This document shows, piece by piece, positions 37,761 to 50,278 of a stretch of 64,000 nt of DNA. The notes beneath the pieces are model-generated. The model had not been told where the DNA came from, did no database searches, and saw nothing but the letters and a program-made list of their open reading frames with translations. The DNA is from Phylloscopus collybita. Its lineage: Eukaryota; Chordata; Aves; Passeriformes; Phylloscopidae. The position numbers and the translations under genes are program-made. The stretch is taken from positions 36,814,001 to 36,878,000 of the forward strand of contig JAJNNQ010000137.1 of NCBI GenBank assembly GCA_027886175.1. Reading direction: 5' to 3'. Position 1 is the stretch's first letter, and each line of letters begins with the position of its first letter.

Positions 37761-40700
37761 TCTGTTTCTTAGAAGTGCAATATCAGGGAGATAGTAATGT
37801 TTCCTTGTATTATCAATACCCTTCTGGCTTGTGCTTCCTTGAGTTTGAAATACAACATAGGTTTTGTATGAAAGGAAGATATATATGTTATAAAGGGCAT
37901 ATTGAACCCTTTGTATTTTGTATACATTTATATATAGAATACAAAGGTTGTTAAACAACTATATAAAAATTATTGGCCAGGTTCTTTTTTATCACTGTGC
38001 AAATCAGGAGCAAGTCCACTGACTCAATAAAGTCACAATAGCCTAAGGAGGAGCATTCCTCCCAATATGTCATTGCTTTTTTATGAAATCAGAATGTCCT
38101 GTGCTTTAATTTAAAAGGTAGTCTATTTTTACTGTAGGCAGTACAATAGAAAGTGTAGTGCTATCCTTTGAGGTGTTGTGGGACATTAAATCATAAGTTA
38201 TCTATATGGATGTTCATCATTCATCAAACACTAATAGCTTCTCTTTGATGCCTGAAAGAAATATACAGAATACTGCCTTTTAAAATTTTGAGTATTTCTC
38301 TTTTTCAGTGATGCTTCTCAATCTGTGAAGAGTCTATTGCATATGAGAACTGCTACATGAGCTCTAAAAAATTATCTGTGGAAAGCATTTACAATAATTC
38401 ATTAATGGTTAGAAAGCAGTGGGTCTAAACTAACAGTGAGTATGCTTCCTTTTTTAAAAATGGGCATACTACCAGATGTCAAAGCTGGAGAAATATAAGG
38501 CTTATTGTATAGCAGCCTATCCTTTGATTAAAAATGGGACTTGATTAGTGAGGAAATTCACAAGTTGGCTTAACAGGAACCCTGACTTCTATGACTTCTT
38601 AAGTCCTTTGCTGTATTGCCATCAGGAGTCTGTGACATTGATTTAGCAATGCTATCAAAGCACTGACCCATCCTCAACAGATCCTACTGTTCTCATTTTC
38701 TCCAGGCTATTTTAAGCAGGAGCTGACATTGTTCCTCCTGCCTTTCATCTGTTTATCAGTCACGTTCAGGCATCAGTCAGAATTTCCCACATCAGCTTTC
38801 TACTTGGCTCTCACCTCTGCTTTCTCTTCATGCTGTCCTGTCAGGATTTGTCAATTTCTGCTTTCCAACACTGGACTGTAGCTGGCATTAATGCAGCTTC
38901 AGCACAGAAACAATATACCTCAAAATGGTATGAAGAACTGGATGTTTGAAAATTGAAGTATGATCCTTACTATTGTTGAGAGAAAGTGATTTTTTAGGTA
39001 TTGAACTTGAAAGTGCAGTGTATCATTTGTCTGTTAGCCTGGTACCAGTTTAAGAAGGGCATAAAGGAGGACTGAGAAGCAGAACTGCAGGTCAGTTGTG
39101 ATATAATTAATTACAATTATGCAACTTAAGATTTCAGGCTAGTGATCAGTCAATTATACTTGTAGGAGATGGAGCACAAATTGACTTTGTCACGAACAGT
39201 TCAGCAGAAAGGTCGTTGTGTCTTTTTTCTGTTATAATAAGAAATTGCATTTATACAGAAAATTTGGCAATACTAAGTTTGAAAATGTTTTTAAAAATTA
39301 TAAAATGTCAATAATTTCAGCTTTTCAAAGAGAAAACCACAGTATGTAGTGCCTGTGTTATGCATAATCAAAGGGCAACTAGAGTTTCTAGTCCTTCCAT
39401 CAGCTGCTTTAGAAAAGTTGTAGCAATAGCCTTAAATATCATAAACAAAGGATCCTCTGAGAAATAATGCATTCAGTTTGATATTGACTATTTACCAAGG
39501 AATGGTTTACTATTCCAGCTTCATATTCTGGCAAACACCCAGCATCAACAGACACAATTTCTTCTGACTTTGGAAGAACTTCTTAAGAGATTGCAATGTA
39601 CTTCTAAGGTAGCCTAAGCATTATTCATTAAACTGCTATTCAATGATACAAGACTTAGAGTTTTGAATTTTCCCTTAGTTGTATGCTGTGCTGTTCTTCA
39701 GCAGTTAGAGGTCACCTATTATTCCTTTGGAGCATATAGGACATAACACTGTTTCTACCGATGAAATTCATGCAAGGATGTTTAAACAAAGAGATGAATT
39801 TTTAAGTTATACAATTTCTTTTAAATTTGTAAATATCTTCTTTTCCGTGTGATAGATGACTGTAAACACATCAATTATTGTGCCAGTTTTTGTGGAAACA
39901 TTGAGTTACTCAGCTGTCAAACAGAAATATTAAAATATTTATTTAAGAAATTATTAGTACACTTAAATTATCTCTATCTGTAGGTACAAGATTTTTTAAA
40001 ATGATAAATTTATAACAGAAAAAATTCAGCAGTGGAAATTACAGACCAATGGAAAGGAAAAACACAAATTCCCACAAGGAGGAGATAGATACTTGCTGAT
40101 GATCAGCCACTGAATGTCATTATGCTGCCAATGGAAACATACAGTTCAGTCCTTGGACAGGGAAATGTGAGCTCTGTGCTTTGAATCTAGATCTCCTGAT
40201 CACATTCACTGTCTTTATTTAGCTGGCTAATTTGTGTTGTTTTCTCATGACCAGTAAGCTTATTTCCAAATAATAGGTGTCAGGTTCATGGGAGTTTGCA
40301 GAGCTTTAAATATTCTTAGGTCCAGAAAGATAAATACCAAAAGACTCACAGATACTGAAGAAATAAAGCCAATGGCAGTCACCTAGACAAAAACACATCA
40401 GCAACGAGATCTGAGTTTTGGGGTATGGACCCTGTCTATTACCAATATGTTTCATCAAGGCAAAAAAAGCTCAGACTCACTTCAAGGATTAAAATTTTAA
40501 ATAAATAAATAAATTATTTGAATTAAATTGAAACCCCTTTTATACTTATCAGAAAAAAGAACTGCAGTTCCGAGGCTCAGCTTGGGTTTGAGTTTCTGTG
40601 ACATTCAGCAGCTTGCCCAGGAAGTTTATCCTTTTCACATGGCCATGTAAAACTAACCACCCACTGCTGAAGTGAGCATTGGACCCCAACAACCACTTGT

Positions 40701-41902
40701 AGGTCACTCATTCACCTGAGTTTGGTGCACAGACTGCAGGAAGACACACAGTAGTTTGTGGGGCTGGACAACCATGAAATCTACTTTTCTATAATCAACA
40801 ATCTGATCTAGAAAATAAAGTAGGGGTAAAAATGACATCTGTTCAAGAACAAAGTTCTGTCACACTATTCAAAGTTTCTCAGGTGCAAATAGTCCTCATC
40901 TTCTAGCAAACAACCTTAAGAGTAAACATTTTTCAACAAGATTGTTTTTAAAATTGGGGGAAAAAAAGAAGAGAATGACAGAGAGAAAATAGGGGTTTGA
41001 TTTTCTTTGCTTTTAAACAACTCGATCAATACCAGAAGGAACTAGAACATTGCAGGAGTAGCAGAATAAATGTGGGACCTGACAAAAACTGAGAGAACCT
41101 AATTCCTCTCACAAGCTTTGCATGCATCTTTTGATTTCTTTTAGAGAAGTGTATACAAATCCCACTTGGGATCAGCCCTGTACTGAGCAAAGAGCATACT
41201 AAGAAAAGTTCTCACAAGGAAGGCAATCCTATCCCAAATCCAGTTCAAATGACGTTGAAACAAAAAAGCTTTTTGTGCTCTCTATGGCTTTTCTATCTTT
41301 GACCTCGTACTATTTGTCAAAGAGAAAAATAACCTAAGGAACAAAATTCTGAAACTGGAAATATTTTCTATTGTGAAACTAATGCAGTTTGGGCTTCTAC
41401 AAACAAGCCTTTTTTATGCTTATTCCTAGCAGCTGTGGTATGCTCTTGGGGTTTTTTTTCTTTTCAAAGAAGCAACGCTTCTATAGTTGCCAGGTAGCAA
41501 TACAATCTATGCCGTACCAACATAGTGACATCAGTTTGGCTAATATAATTGAGATGCCTTCTAAGATTGCATCTATATTTAAAATTAGGGCTTCTGTGCA
41601 ATTTTGGTACAATACTTTTTGTAAATGTCAATAGTTTTTTAATCTTGTAGTTTATCTTGTATATAAAATGTGCTATCTTATATACACTGCTCTGACAGTT
41701 ATTTTCAAGGACACTTAAAATAATCAGTATTTTAACTAGTACTCTGAAAGGTATATGAAAGACTACAAAATAAATGTTGAGGGGTAAAAACAACAAAATA
41801 AAATTAAAAAAAACCAAACCCACTGCTGATTGAAATAATACTTATTTCAGTTAATCAAGAAAGTAATATCAAGGGTAAATGCAGAAGACCAGAGCTTAAA
41901 AC

Positions 41903-41998
41903 ACTCTGAACCTATCCATCGAGCAGCAGGGTTGGAATGAGATGATCCTTAGGGGGCCTCTTCCATCTCAAAACATTGTATGATTCTATGATTCTGTC
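41903..41998 (+). mobile_element. Short CR1 LINE 3' end
   Basis: About 95 bases of the extreme CR1 3' terminus on the plus strand: GCAGGGTTGGAATGAGATGATCC-like segment, then TCTTCCATCTCAAAAC, ending with the diagnostic tandem ATTCTATG ATTCTGT octamer tail. Strongly 5'-truncated and non-coding. Confidence 0.88.
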
Positions 41999-43636
41999 AA
42001 ATGGGAAATGGCAGTCACAGAGAAAAATTGACTTGCCCAGACACGTAATAGAACCAGCGCAAGATGCTGTTATTTCTCATTCTCTTTGCGTCTGTGCCAA
42101 AACTCATACACAAGGATACATTGCACCAAGACCCTGATGCTATTTATGATACTGGATTACCACCACACTGGGAGAGCTATGGGACCAGTTACCACCCAAG
42201 AGTACTGGGAAATCAACCAACCATTCAGGGCCCCATCACTGAGCCAGTACAGAGAGTACATGGGCTGTTGTGGGTACTGGATACGGAACCTGATGTGCTA
42301 AACCAATGCCAGTGCTTCTCTGATCTTTGATGGCTTTATTTGCTCCTTGGGATTACAGGCACCAAGCCTAGATAGTCCTATGGCTGCCCTGGGATGCAGT
42401 GCGGAGCAGGAGTTGTGTGCAGGCCATCACTGACTGACTGTCCTTCAAAGGCTGTGCTGTCTTGACAAGGTATTACACACCTGCCTCTATGAATGTAGAA
42501 ATGTTTAAATAAAAAAATTCAAACCAGAAGTGCTTTATTTTGTCCTTTCTGTGATGGCTAAAGAGAGCTAAAGTGATTATAGTGCCAGGATGCTTATACT
42601 GAGCAATTTCTATAGCAACGGGATGACACAGGCTGGCTCATCAGTTGCATTGTTAGCATATATTGGAATAATTAGCAAGTCTGAGGAAAGAATGGTTGAT
42701 CTATAGTAATATCCTCTGTTTACTAAGAAAATATTGCTTTTGGCTAGGGTGCTTTTATTTCTTCTCTTCATCTACAGTTAAAACAAAAACTAAATGGTGA
42801 TTAAATTATGGAGAGCCACACTCATGGGTCTCCCTGTTGTCTCCCCTTGTTCTTGTTTGTTTGACTGTTAGATGGATGCATTTATACCTACTTATACAAG
42901 CTGAGCTGTGTATTCAAAAGGAGGGAGTAAATGATTAAACTGTTGCAAGTGACAGGAAAATGGGGGGAAAAGGAGAGCAGAAGAATTTTTTTGCCTGAAC
43001 TGGACTTTGACCCACTGATTTTGTATGGAAAAACCATGATCCCTGGTCTGCTTTTTAAATTGACTCAGAGCAATGAGGAGTGTCAGAACACTCTGAGCAA
43101 CTGAGTCAACTTGAAGCTGCCAAAATGCAGGAGTCAGGCAGGGGCCCAGGTCTGAGGACCAAAAGGCTTTGTGATTGCAGTCTTTAAACAGACTGCAGAA
43201 ACTGCAGAGTGGGTGGGGCTGGTCATGTAAGCAACGTAACATATGGGGACAGGTGCAGTGATTGTGATGATTACAGTAGAGTATGAAATGATAACAGAAA
43301 CAAGGAATTAGGCATGTATTTCAGAAATCACTACAGTAAGTTGAAACAGCTGTTCTACTCAATTTTCTCATATCTTTGGTAATGAGTATGAAATGTGACT
43401 CCCCAGGTGCTTCTGTGAAACCTTCTAGCTCTGTAAACATAGCCTTTAACCCCTATTTTAGACTAGGTTAGGTTTCTTGGTTAGGTGTCTGAACTCCACT
43501 AGACCAATTATAAATAGTCTCCTTAATGCATATTCCCAAATAGACTGGGCTGATAATTCTTAGACAACTAAAAACAATTAGGATAAATTTCAATCACAGC
43601 AGAGAGGTTTCAGAGGCTTGGGGTGTTTTGTGGGGT

Positions 43637-43768
43637 TGTTTGTTTGTTTGTTTTGGTGTTTGTTTGTTTTGGTTTTTGTTTTGTTTTTATAGTTTGGTTT
43701 ATTTTGTTTTGTGGGGGTTGTTTGTTGTTTGTTCGTTTTTCATTTGGTTTGTTTTGTTTTGTTTTTAA
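43637..43768. repeat. TTTG/TTTTG-rich low-complexity tract
   Basis: About 130 bases of imperfect TTTG, TTTTG and GTTTGG units with two interruptions (near 43690 and 43740). Confidence 0.85.
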
Positions 43769-44448
43769 GAAACATAATTAAGCTGCCTAGAAAGCAAAGC
43801 AATTTTACCCCAGAAAGGAACAAAGGGCTTTCTCCCACAAAACTGCCAGGGTCACTGACATAGGCTAAAGAGACAACTCACCTTGGGCAGGTCCTGACTT
43901 TATAATCTGAAGGAAATATCCACTAGAAAAAGAAAACTAATTTCACTTACACTGAATTACTGTCAAGGGCAAAAACTTATCCCACGTCCACGTTTTCTGC
44001 CCACATATTTTCCTCTTATCCCAATACAGTTTCTTGTCTAAACCCAATGTTATTACACAATCAAACAGCCCATCCTCACCTTATCATCCCAGTTTTTTTC
44101 TTGAGACACATGCCATCTTCGGCCTACCTATGCAGCCAACATTTCCTGCTTCATGGTCCAAGTTTCTCTCCTGCACAGTTATCATCATCCCTTTTTTCTC
44201 AGTTTACTCTTTACCTCAAGAAAGCTTCAGAGCATCTCTTCCTAACTAGGGCCAGAGGGATAAGAATAGAAGAGAAAAGGAGGAAGAATAAAAAAAGGGC
44301 CAACCTAAATAAAATCTTGTTTCCAATTTAAAAACATAACTGCACTGGTAAAGAAAAAAGCACAAGATGTGTTTACCTTTAAACACGTGTTTCTCACACG
44401 CTCAGCCACTGTGTGTGGTGGGAACAGGTACAGTTTGATGACTGTCTT

Positions 44449-44496
44449 TATTTTCTGAAGTTAGCCTCTCTCATCAGGAGAAAAACTTCAAAGACT
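44449..44496 (+). repeat. Dispersed short repeat, copy 1
   Basis: 48 bases running from TATTTTCTGAAGTTAG to AACTTCAAAGACT that recur at 47310-47361 in the same orientation with a 4-bp TTAG insertion and a few substitutions. Similarity fades on both sides, so the parent family is unknown. Confidence 0.75.
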
Positions 44497-44723
44497 CAGA
44501 CCAAGTTTTGTCAAACCTCTGCTTTGAGCATAGTGTGATTCTGTAAAGATTATGTCCTGAGCATATATTTATGAAAATGGCCAAAACCACATTAGCACAA
44601 GCAGGTATTTATTCCAAATTCAAGCTACTGCTCCAGAGTCAAACCCAATTACTGATGGAAAGGGGCAGGTAGGGTTTGGATTGAACTGTTAGTTCCAGAG
44701 ATTTTCATTGCCTTTTGAGAATT

Positions 44724-44745
44724 AAAAAAAAAAAAAAAAAAAAAA
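44724..44745. repeat. Poly(A) run, 22 bases
   Basis: Uninterrupted A run after GAGAATT. The upstream sequence is not a recognisable retroposon. Confidence 0.85.
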
Positions 44746-47309
44746 TAAGCAAACTTCTAAGAGATGTGGGGAATACTTCAGTATCATTTAAATTATGTGA
44801 TACTTTGAGGACAGGCTTTTTGAGGAATTAGTTCCCTGATCTAGACTATTCAGGAATCAAAGGTCATTATCACTATCATCTATTAGTAGTTATGACAACT
44901 TATCCAGAACACTATTGGTTTTGTATTAAAAAAAAAAAATTTGGACACTCCACAGAATGATAATCCCAGAGCAGATGGACATATATTTACAATAAAAATG
45001 TTTGCTTAATACAAAAATAGATTTTGCAGGGAGCATAAAATTTATAACAGGATAAGGAATGAATTAATTATATTCACACACTTTCTGTCCAAATTCTTAT
45101 TGTTGTGTAGAAAAAGCATAAAAAGATAGTGGTGCAACACTGCCCTCTAAAACATGAACTGTTTCTAAACAGAGCCATGGAAACAAACAACAATATTGGC
45201 AATATGTTATATAAATTCATATATATAATCCAGGGAAATGTCTGCTTTGCAGGACAGCAGAAAATTCTACATGACTGAAACACAGAAAAATGTTCAACGT
45301 GGATCTTAAAAATTCAAAAAGCCCTTTAAAGACAATGAGAACTTTATTATTGACTGTTGTGGCCAGGGTAGAGCTCCCAGTTTGTATCAGTACCTCCAGA
45401 ACTTACTACTTTGAAGCACCTTGATTAATGATTGGGTCAATGATGCAGTCTCTGTTATTGCCATTCCCTGATTAGCTGAGCAAACAAGCTCTTTTAGCAG
45501 ATATATATATGTATATTAGCAAGGGGGATTCCAAGAGTACTCATTGAAAGTCCAAGTTTGAAAGGAGTCAAGCAGATTCATTTGTTTTCTCAGTGTTTAT
45601 TGGAAGTGAGCATAAAAAGCAAGCAAATAAAACCAGATGGAACTCATTTTTTATTACATTCAATAGTACAAAATTCAATTGTATAAAATGCAGAGTTGTA
45701 CTCCTGAGAATCAATAATATAAAATTCTGCTATAAACTCAATTGAGAATCCCTCAACTAGAAAGAATGAGGAAGAGAAAGACCTTTGTAACATAATTAAT
45801 CACAGGGGATGACAACAGGATATTGCAATCATTTAAAAGGCATATGATCCAAGGATGCCTCTGATGAGGAATTTCTAGTAGAGAAAGAATATTTCCATTT
45901 TATACTGTACCAATGAGCATTCATATGAAATGTGTTAAGCTACATACAATTCTGGCCATACATGTCTGTGAAAGATTAAGGGAAGCTGGAATAAGTACTG
46001 TGAAGCTCTAATGGGATAGTCTGTAGATGGGGAGCCTGTCTTGTAGGAACTGAATAAGAAATAAATTTTGCTAGTATAATGTAGTCAAATTATAGCTGAG
46101 CTAAGTCTCAACAGCTTCCTTCAAGGTGCTAAGGACTACCTAAACAGAAGCAAAAGGGAGTTTTAATGGTACAGGAACAGATTACTGTTAAGGAACATGA
46201 ATGCAGATAAACTGGAAACCTGAATTATAAATAATCCCACCATTTTAGCAGCAAGGCTTTTGTAGAGTTCATTTCCATAACACTTACAGAAGGCCTAACC
46301 ACTTCTAAAATGTATCATTATAACTTTCAAAAAATTAGTTATAAAATTATGTATGTTTTATAAACTTGTTTAGAACTTGCTGGATTATCACATATTTAGA
46401 AATAATTTACTTTAAAAACTTACTGGATATTCTTCATAATTATTCCTCATTGCTTCTTTTTTTCTAGGTATTTAGACTCCTGTGGCACACCTAATTTCCA
46501 CTGTGGATCCTTATCATACATTTGGAGCAATCAGTAAGATTTTCTCAGTTCAAACAGAACAATGGCACCTTCTTGATGGGGGAAACATCAGTCATTTGCT
46601 TCCAGATTAAAATCTCAGTTGAAAAAGATTGAGCAGTTCCATCCACTGAAGGAATAATTGATAATTCTGTTTTATAACAAGCAGAACAGCATTAAGGAAC
46701 AACAAAGTTAAATTAATTCTAAGACACATACATATAAACATCTGTATTTCTAATGGCCGTAATAAATCTTAACTCTCAGAGGGGAAAAAACCCCCACATT
46801 TTGTCTGTCTTGATAATTGGATCAATTTTTCACTTACGGTTTGTCAATCACTTGACATTTTATTGCATGGACAATAGACCTCAAAAGTATTTTAATTAGC
46901 ACAGTTGGGCTCCAGTCTAACCCTAATCTTCTAACTGCAATTCTAAGCCATGTCTGAACACCTATTTACTAAACAGAAGTTAATTAAAAATATGGATCCA
47001 TACCATACATATAACATAAAACTGAAAGCTGAAAGGGTATGCCATCTGCAGAAAAACAGAACTAAAGTGACAACTAAGAGTCTTCATGGGCTCATGAACT
47101 CCTTTCCTTCCCTGTACTGCTTTAGCTGCTTTGATTGTAATCAAAACACAGTCAAAAGGAGATGAACTGGTTTAAATTTCATTATGTATGGCTTTTTAAA
47201 AGAAATTAGCTTCTGAGCAAAAGCCAGGATGAAATAGTGTACAGTTTAAAGATCCATTTTTCCAGTTATTCTTCTCAATCATACATTTGCTTCTGAAATT
47301 GTAACAATG

Positions 47310-47361
47310 TATTTTCTGAAGTTAGTTAGCCTCTGTCATCAGTAGAAAAACTTCAAAGACT
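47310..47361 (+). repeat. Dispersed short repeat, copy 2
   Basis: 52-base partner of 44449-44496, with TTAG duplicated (GTTAGTTAGCC). Flanks do not align convincingly. Confidence 0.75.
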
Positions 47362-48340
47362 TATTTGTAATGTTCTGCGAAACTGGAGTAATTAAGTGAT
47401 CCACATTCAATAAAACAAGGAACAAAACTTTGAAGTGATAATTCAGACTACAGTCTTCCAGTGGTTTCACTGGCACAGGCAATGGCCTAGGTTGCAGCCC
47501 ACCTATGGAACAGCAATCAACTGCTAGGAGAGGTGCAACTTCTGCAAGATAGGTTTGTAAGAACAGAATTACAACGTTGAAATATCAAGAAAATCTGAAC
47601 CTGGGTTCATCAAGAAATAAAAGCTTGGGTTGGGTTTTTTTTTTGTTTTTTTTTTACTTTTTCTTCTGCTGGTCTGTAACACTCCTGTCATTGATTATTT
47701 TTGTACATGTTGACCACTTCCAAACAAAACATAGGCATCTCAAAGGATCTGGCCACGTAAAATGTGTGACTCCAGTGAGATACAGGAGTTTGGATAAACA
47801 TGTATGTGTCCAAAATTGCTACCTCTAGGTGTCTATTTCAGCAGAAATATCCAGACACATATCAGAGCAGTTCTCTAAAGCAAAAGCAGGAACCATTAGG
47901 TCAGCTCAAATGCTCATAAAATCATTGCCTCTGCACTCATAGTAATAAATCATGTTCTTATAGTCAAGAGTAGCCCTGCTCCTAATCCTCACTTCCTTGT
48001 CAACAGCTGCATTAACTCTCTACAGATACCTGGCTCCTGTAGTGTCCACCACCTGTAAAGTGGCAAGAATGAGAATGGTCCAAAGGTAAGCATGCTTGAG
48101 AGATGAAAATCAAAAGTAGCCTGTAGGGAGCAAAGAGTCAGAGTACTGGAAACCATTCAATCCATCCTAATGGATTAACTAGGCACTTCAAACTACTTGA
48201 AAATAATTCACACATCATGGCCTATGTGACAGGCAGTTGATTCCTAGGAAGCAAAAAGTTTTGAACTTCACTGTCAAGAGAGCTGAAGGTCACTGTCACA
48301 TTCTTAGAAGTTCAACACAAGCTGGATTACTGATTAAATC

Positions 48341-49002
48341 TGTTGCCTTGCGTATCTGGTTCTGTCCCAGCGGCTCCCGGCAGCTCTGATACGCTACAAC
48401 AATACCTGTTGGTGGGGTCTTGGCTTACAGGCAGTTTGGCTCACACTGTCATGGCTATGGTAAAAAGAGGGGACTCTCCAAGGCTTCCAGGAAACAGAGG
48501 TTTTATTGGGGGGGGGTCAGGGGATCCCTCAGTCTCAGGCCAGTGCCTCAGAGAGAGACCCCGAGCCTGGGCTGCAGGGCGGTTTTGTACAACGCAGTCT
48601 GGGAGGTGGGTACAAATTATTCAAACCAATAAAACAATCCAAATACTACATGCCAGCTAATTTACCTAAATTCTAACAAATCCAAAACAAGTTTGGGAGT
48701 GGTCTCAAGGGAGTCTTGCCAACCAGTGGCTGGAACTCTTGGACCTTGAAGATAAGAATTCCATGATGGACAAAGGGAAAAATTATGCATAACACAGGGA
48801 AGAAATAGAGAAAAGAACCAATAGAGAAGAGTCTCCAGGCAGAGACTCAAGTTGTCTTAGAAACCCTTATCAAACTATGATAAGAATACATTCTAAAACC
48901 AGAGGCCCTTTCAAGGTATTTAAACTACACTGAACTTACAATATAAAAAAACTATACTATATTCATTACTAAAGCTTATAAAACATTTCTTGCAAACCCA
49001 CA
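48341..49002 (-). mobile_element. Solo LTR, group 3 (class II-like)
   Basis: A 662-bp LTR on the minus strand. On the minus strand it starts TGTGGGTTTGC and ends GGCAACA. The flanks are AAATC at 48336-48340 and 49003-49007, a perfect 5-bp duplication; the family's other copies have 6 bp, so one base may have been altered here. AATAAA on the minus strand is at 48502-48507, next to a G-rich plus-strand block (48508-48515) shared with its sisters. It is closer to the 49579 copy than to the 23147 copy. The frames inside it (for example 48343-48660) are fortuitous. Confidence 0.92.
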
Positions 49003-49578
49003 AAATCCTAAATTTTCCCTCTTGCATAAAATACAGTAAAAGCATCTCTAATACAAGAAAATCTAGATGAAGATGGAAAAGGTATATGAAGAGAGACACT
49101 GTCCATTTTTGGTTTAGTTCAGCTATTACAAACCACTCAGAAATCCATGCACATCTACACATAGTGACAAGCACATCTACTCATAGTGACAAGCCAAGGT
49201 ACACTAATTTTACTGTCTGTAAACCAGTCTTTAATTCTCATTGGTCGGAACTTCAAGGTAGACTACTATCCTACTAGAAATCTGTGTAAGAAGGTAATTT
49301 CTAGAAGAAATGGTTCAAAACATCAGTAAGCATCATCACAGGTAGTCCAGAAATGGGAAAGAGACTGGAGATGGTCAGGATCAAGTTCAATACAGCTTCT
49401 AGCACTAAGTTGCTATCATATCATGTATCATAAAAGTTTATTTTGATAATCAGCTGATATTGGGTGAAGTAATTGGAAATTTATTGCTGTGACCACATCA
49501 CTTGCATTCCATTTCACAGAATTTTGGGTTGCTTCATCTAAAGACCTGGGCCTTCTGATACTAAAATAAGCAATCTAT
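49003..49578. other. Spacer between two related LTRs
   Basis: About 576 bp of host-like sequence between two same-family, same-orientation solo LTRs. It contains a perfect-looking 22-bp tandem duplication at 49151-49194 (one difference). It shows no retroviral coding sequence, primer-binding site or polypurine tract that would make this a provirus. Confidence 0.75.
49151..49194. repeat. 22-bp tandem duplication
   Basis: Two adjacent units starting ACATCTAC and ending GTGACAAGC, differing at one base (A versus T at the ninth position). Confidence 0.88.
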
Positions 49579-50272
49579 TGTTGCGTCGCAACCCCAGGGT
49601 GCTGGGTGCTGCAACGTTGCGTATCTGGTTCTGGCCCAGCTTGGTGTTCAGACTGGGCCCCCGGCTGCTTTTAGATACGCTTCAACAAAGTTCGTTGGTG
49701 GGGTTTTGGCTTACAGGCAGTTTGGCTCATGCTGACATGGCTGTGGCAAAAGAGGGGACTTTTAGAGGCTTTGAGAAAAGAGGCTTTATTTGGTGGGGGG
49801 GTCAGGGGGTCCCCCAGCCTCAGGTCAGTGCCTCTCCAAAAGACACTGCACCTGGGGCCGCAGGGCGTTTTTGTACAACAATTCAAAGGGGTGGGTACAA
49901 AGTGTTTAAACCAATAAAACAATTAAAACGATACATGCCAGCTAGATTACATAAACACTAACAAATCTTGAATAGGTCTGGGGGTGGTCTCTCGGGGTTT
50001 TGCCAACTACGGGCCAAAGCTCTTGGACCTTGAAGATAAGAATTCTGTGATGGACAAAGGGAAAAGATCATACATAAAACAGGGATGTAACAAAAAGGAC
50101 CAATAGGGAAGAGGCTCTATGCAGAGACTCTGGTTGTCTTAGAAACTCTTATCAGCCACTCTGAGACAAAGGGGCTCTTTCAAGGTAACTACTATACTAA
50201 AACTTACAATATAAAAAAAACTATACTACATTCATAACTAAAAACTTAAAAAACATTTCTTGCACAGCCACA
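49579..50272 (-). mobile_element. Solo LTR, group 3 (class II-like), extended U5 end
   Basis: A 694-bp minus-strand LTR. Flanks are ATCTAT (49573-49578) and GTCTAT (50273-50278), a 6-bp target duplication with one mismatch. Minus-strand AATAAA is at 49785-49790. Compared with the sister at 48341, about 33 extra bases lie at its low-coordinate end (about 49584-49616), between the terminal TGTTGC and the shared TTGCGTATCTGG segment. This is the 3' (U5) terminus of the LTR. The rest aligns along its full length. No interior proviral sequence is adjacent. Confidence 0.9.
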
Positions 50273-50278
50273 GTCTAT

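Larger units (their letters stand above)
36757..41902. other. AT-rich stretch with candidate exons
   Basis: No gene is firmly recognised. It contains a poly(A) run at 37369-37386, a coding-like segment on the minus strand at about 37568-37760, and a splice-flanked segment at 38309-38435 (see findings). From 38500 to 41900 I see only AT-rich sequence with no repeat or gene that I can name. Confidence 0.55.
41999..48335. other. AT-rich non-coding stretch with simple repeats
   Basis: No gene is recognised. It contains a TTTG-rich tract (43637-43768), a poly(A) run (44724-44745) and two copies of a roughly 50-bp sequence (44449-44496 and 47310-47361). At 42064-42330 two plus-strand frames are open over the same 200 bases, followed by an AATAAA at about 42509; neither product is recognised. 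Confidence 0.55.

Noticed and set aside
48341..50272. A short provirus with two LTRs
   Set aside because: Each LTR has its own target duplication, and the 0.58-kb spacer has no primer-binding site, polypurine tract or viral coding sequence; two insertions explain it better.
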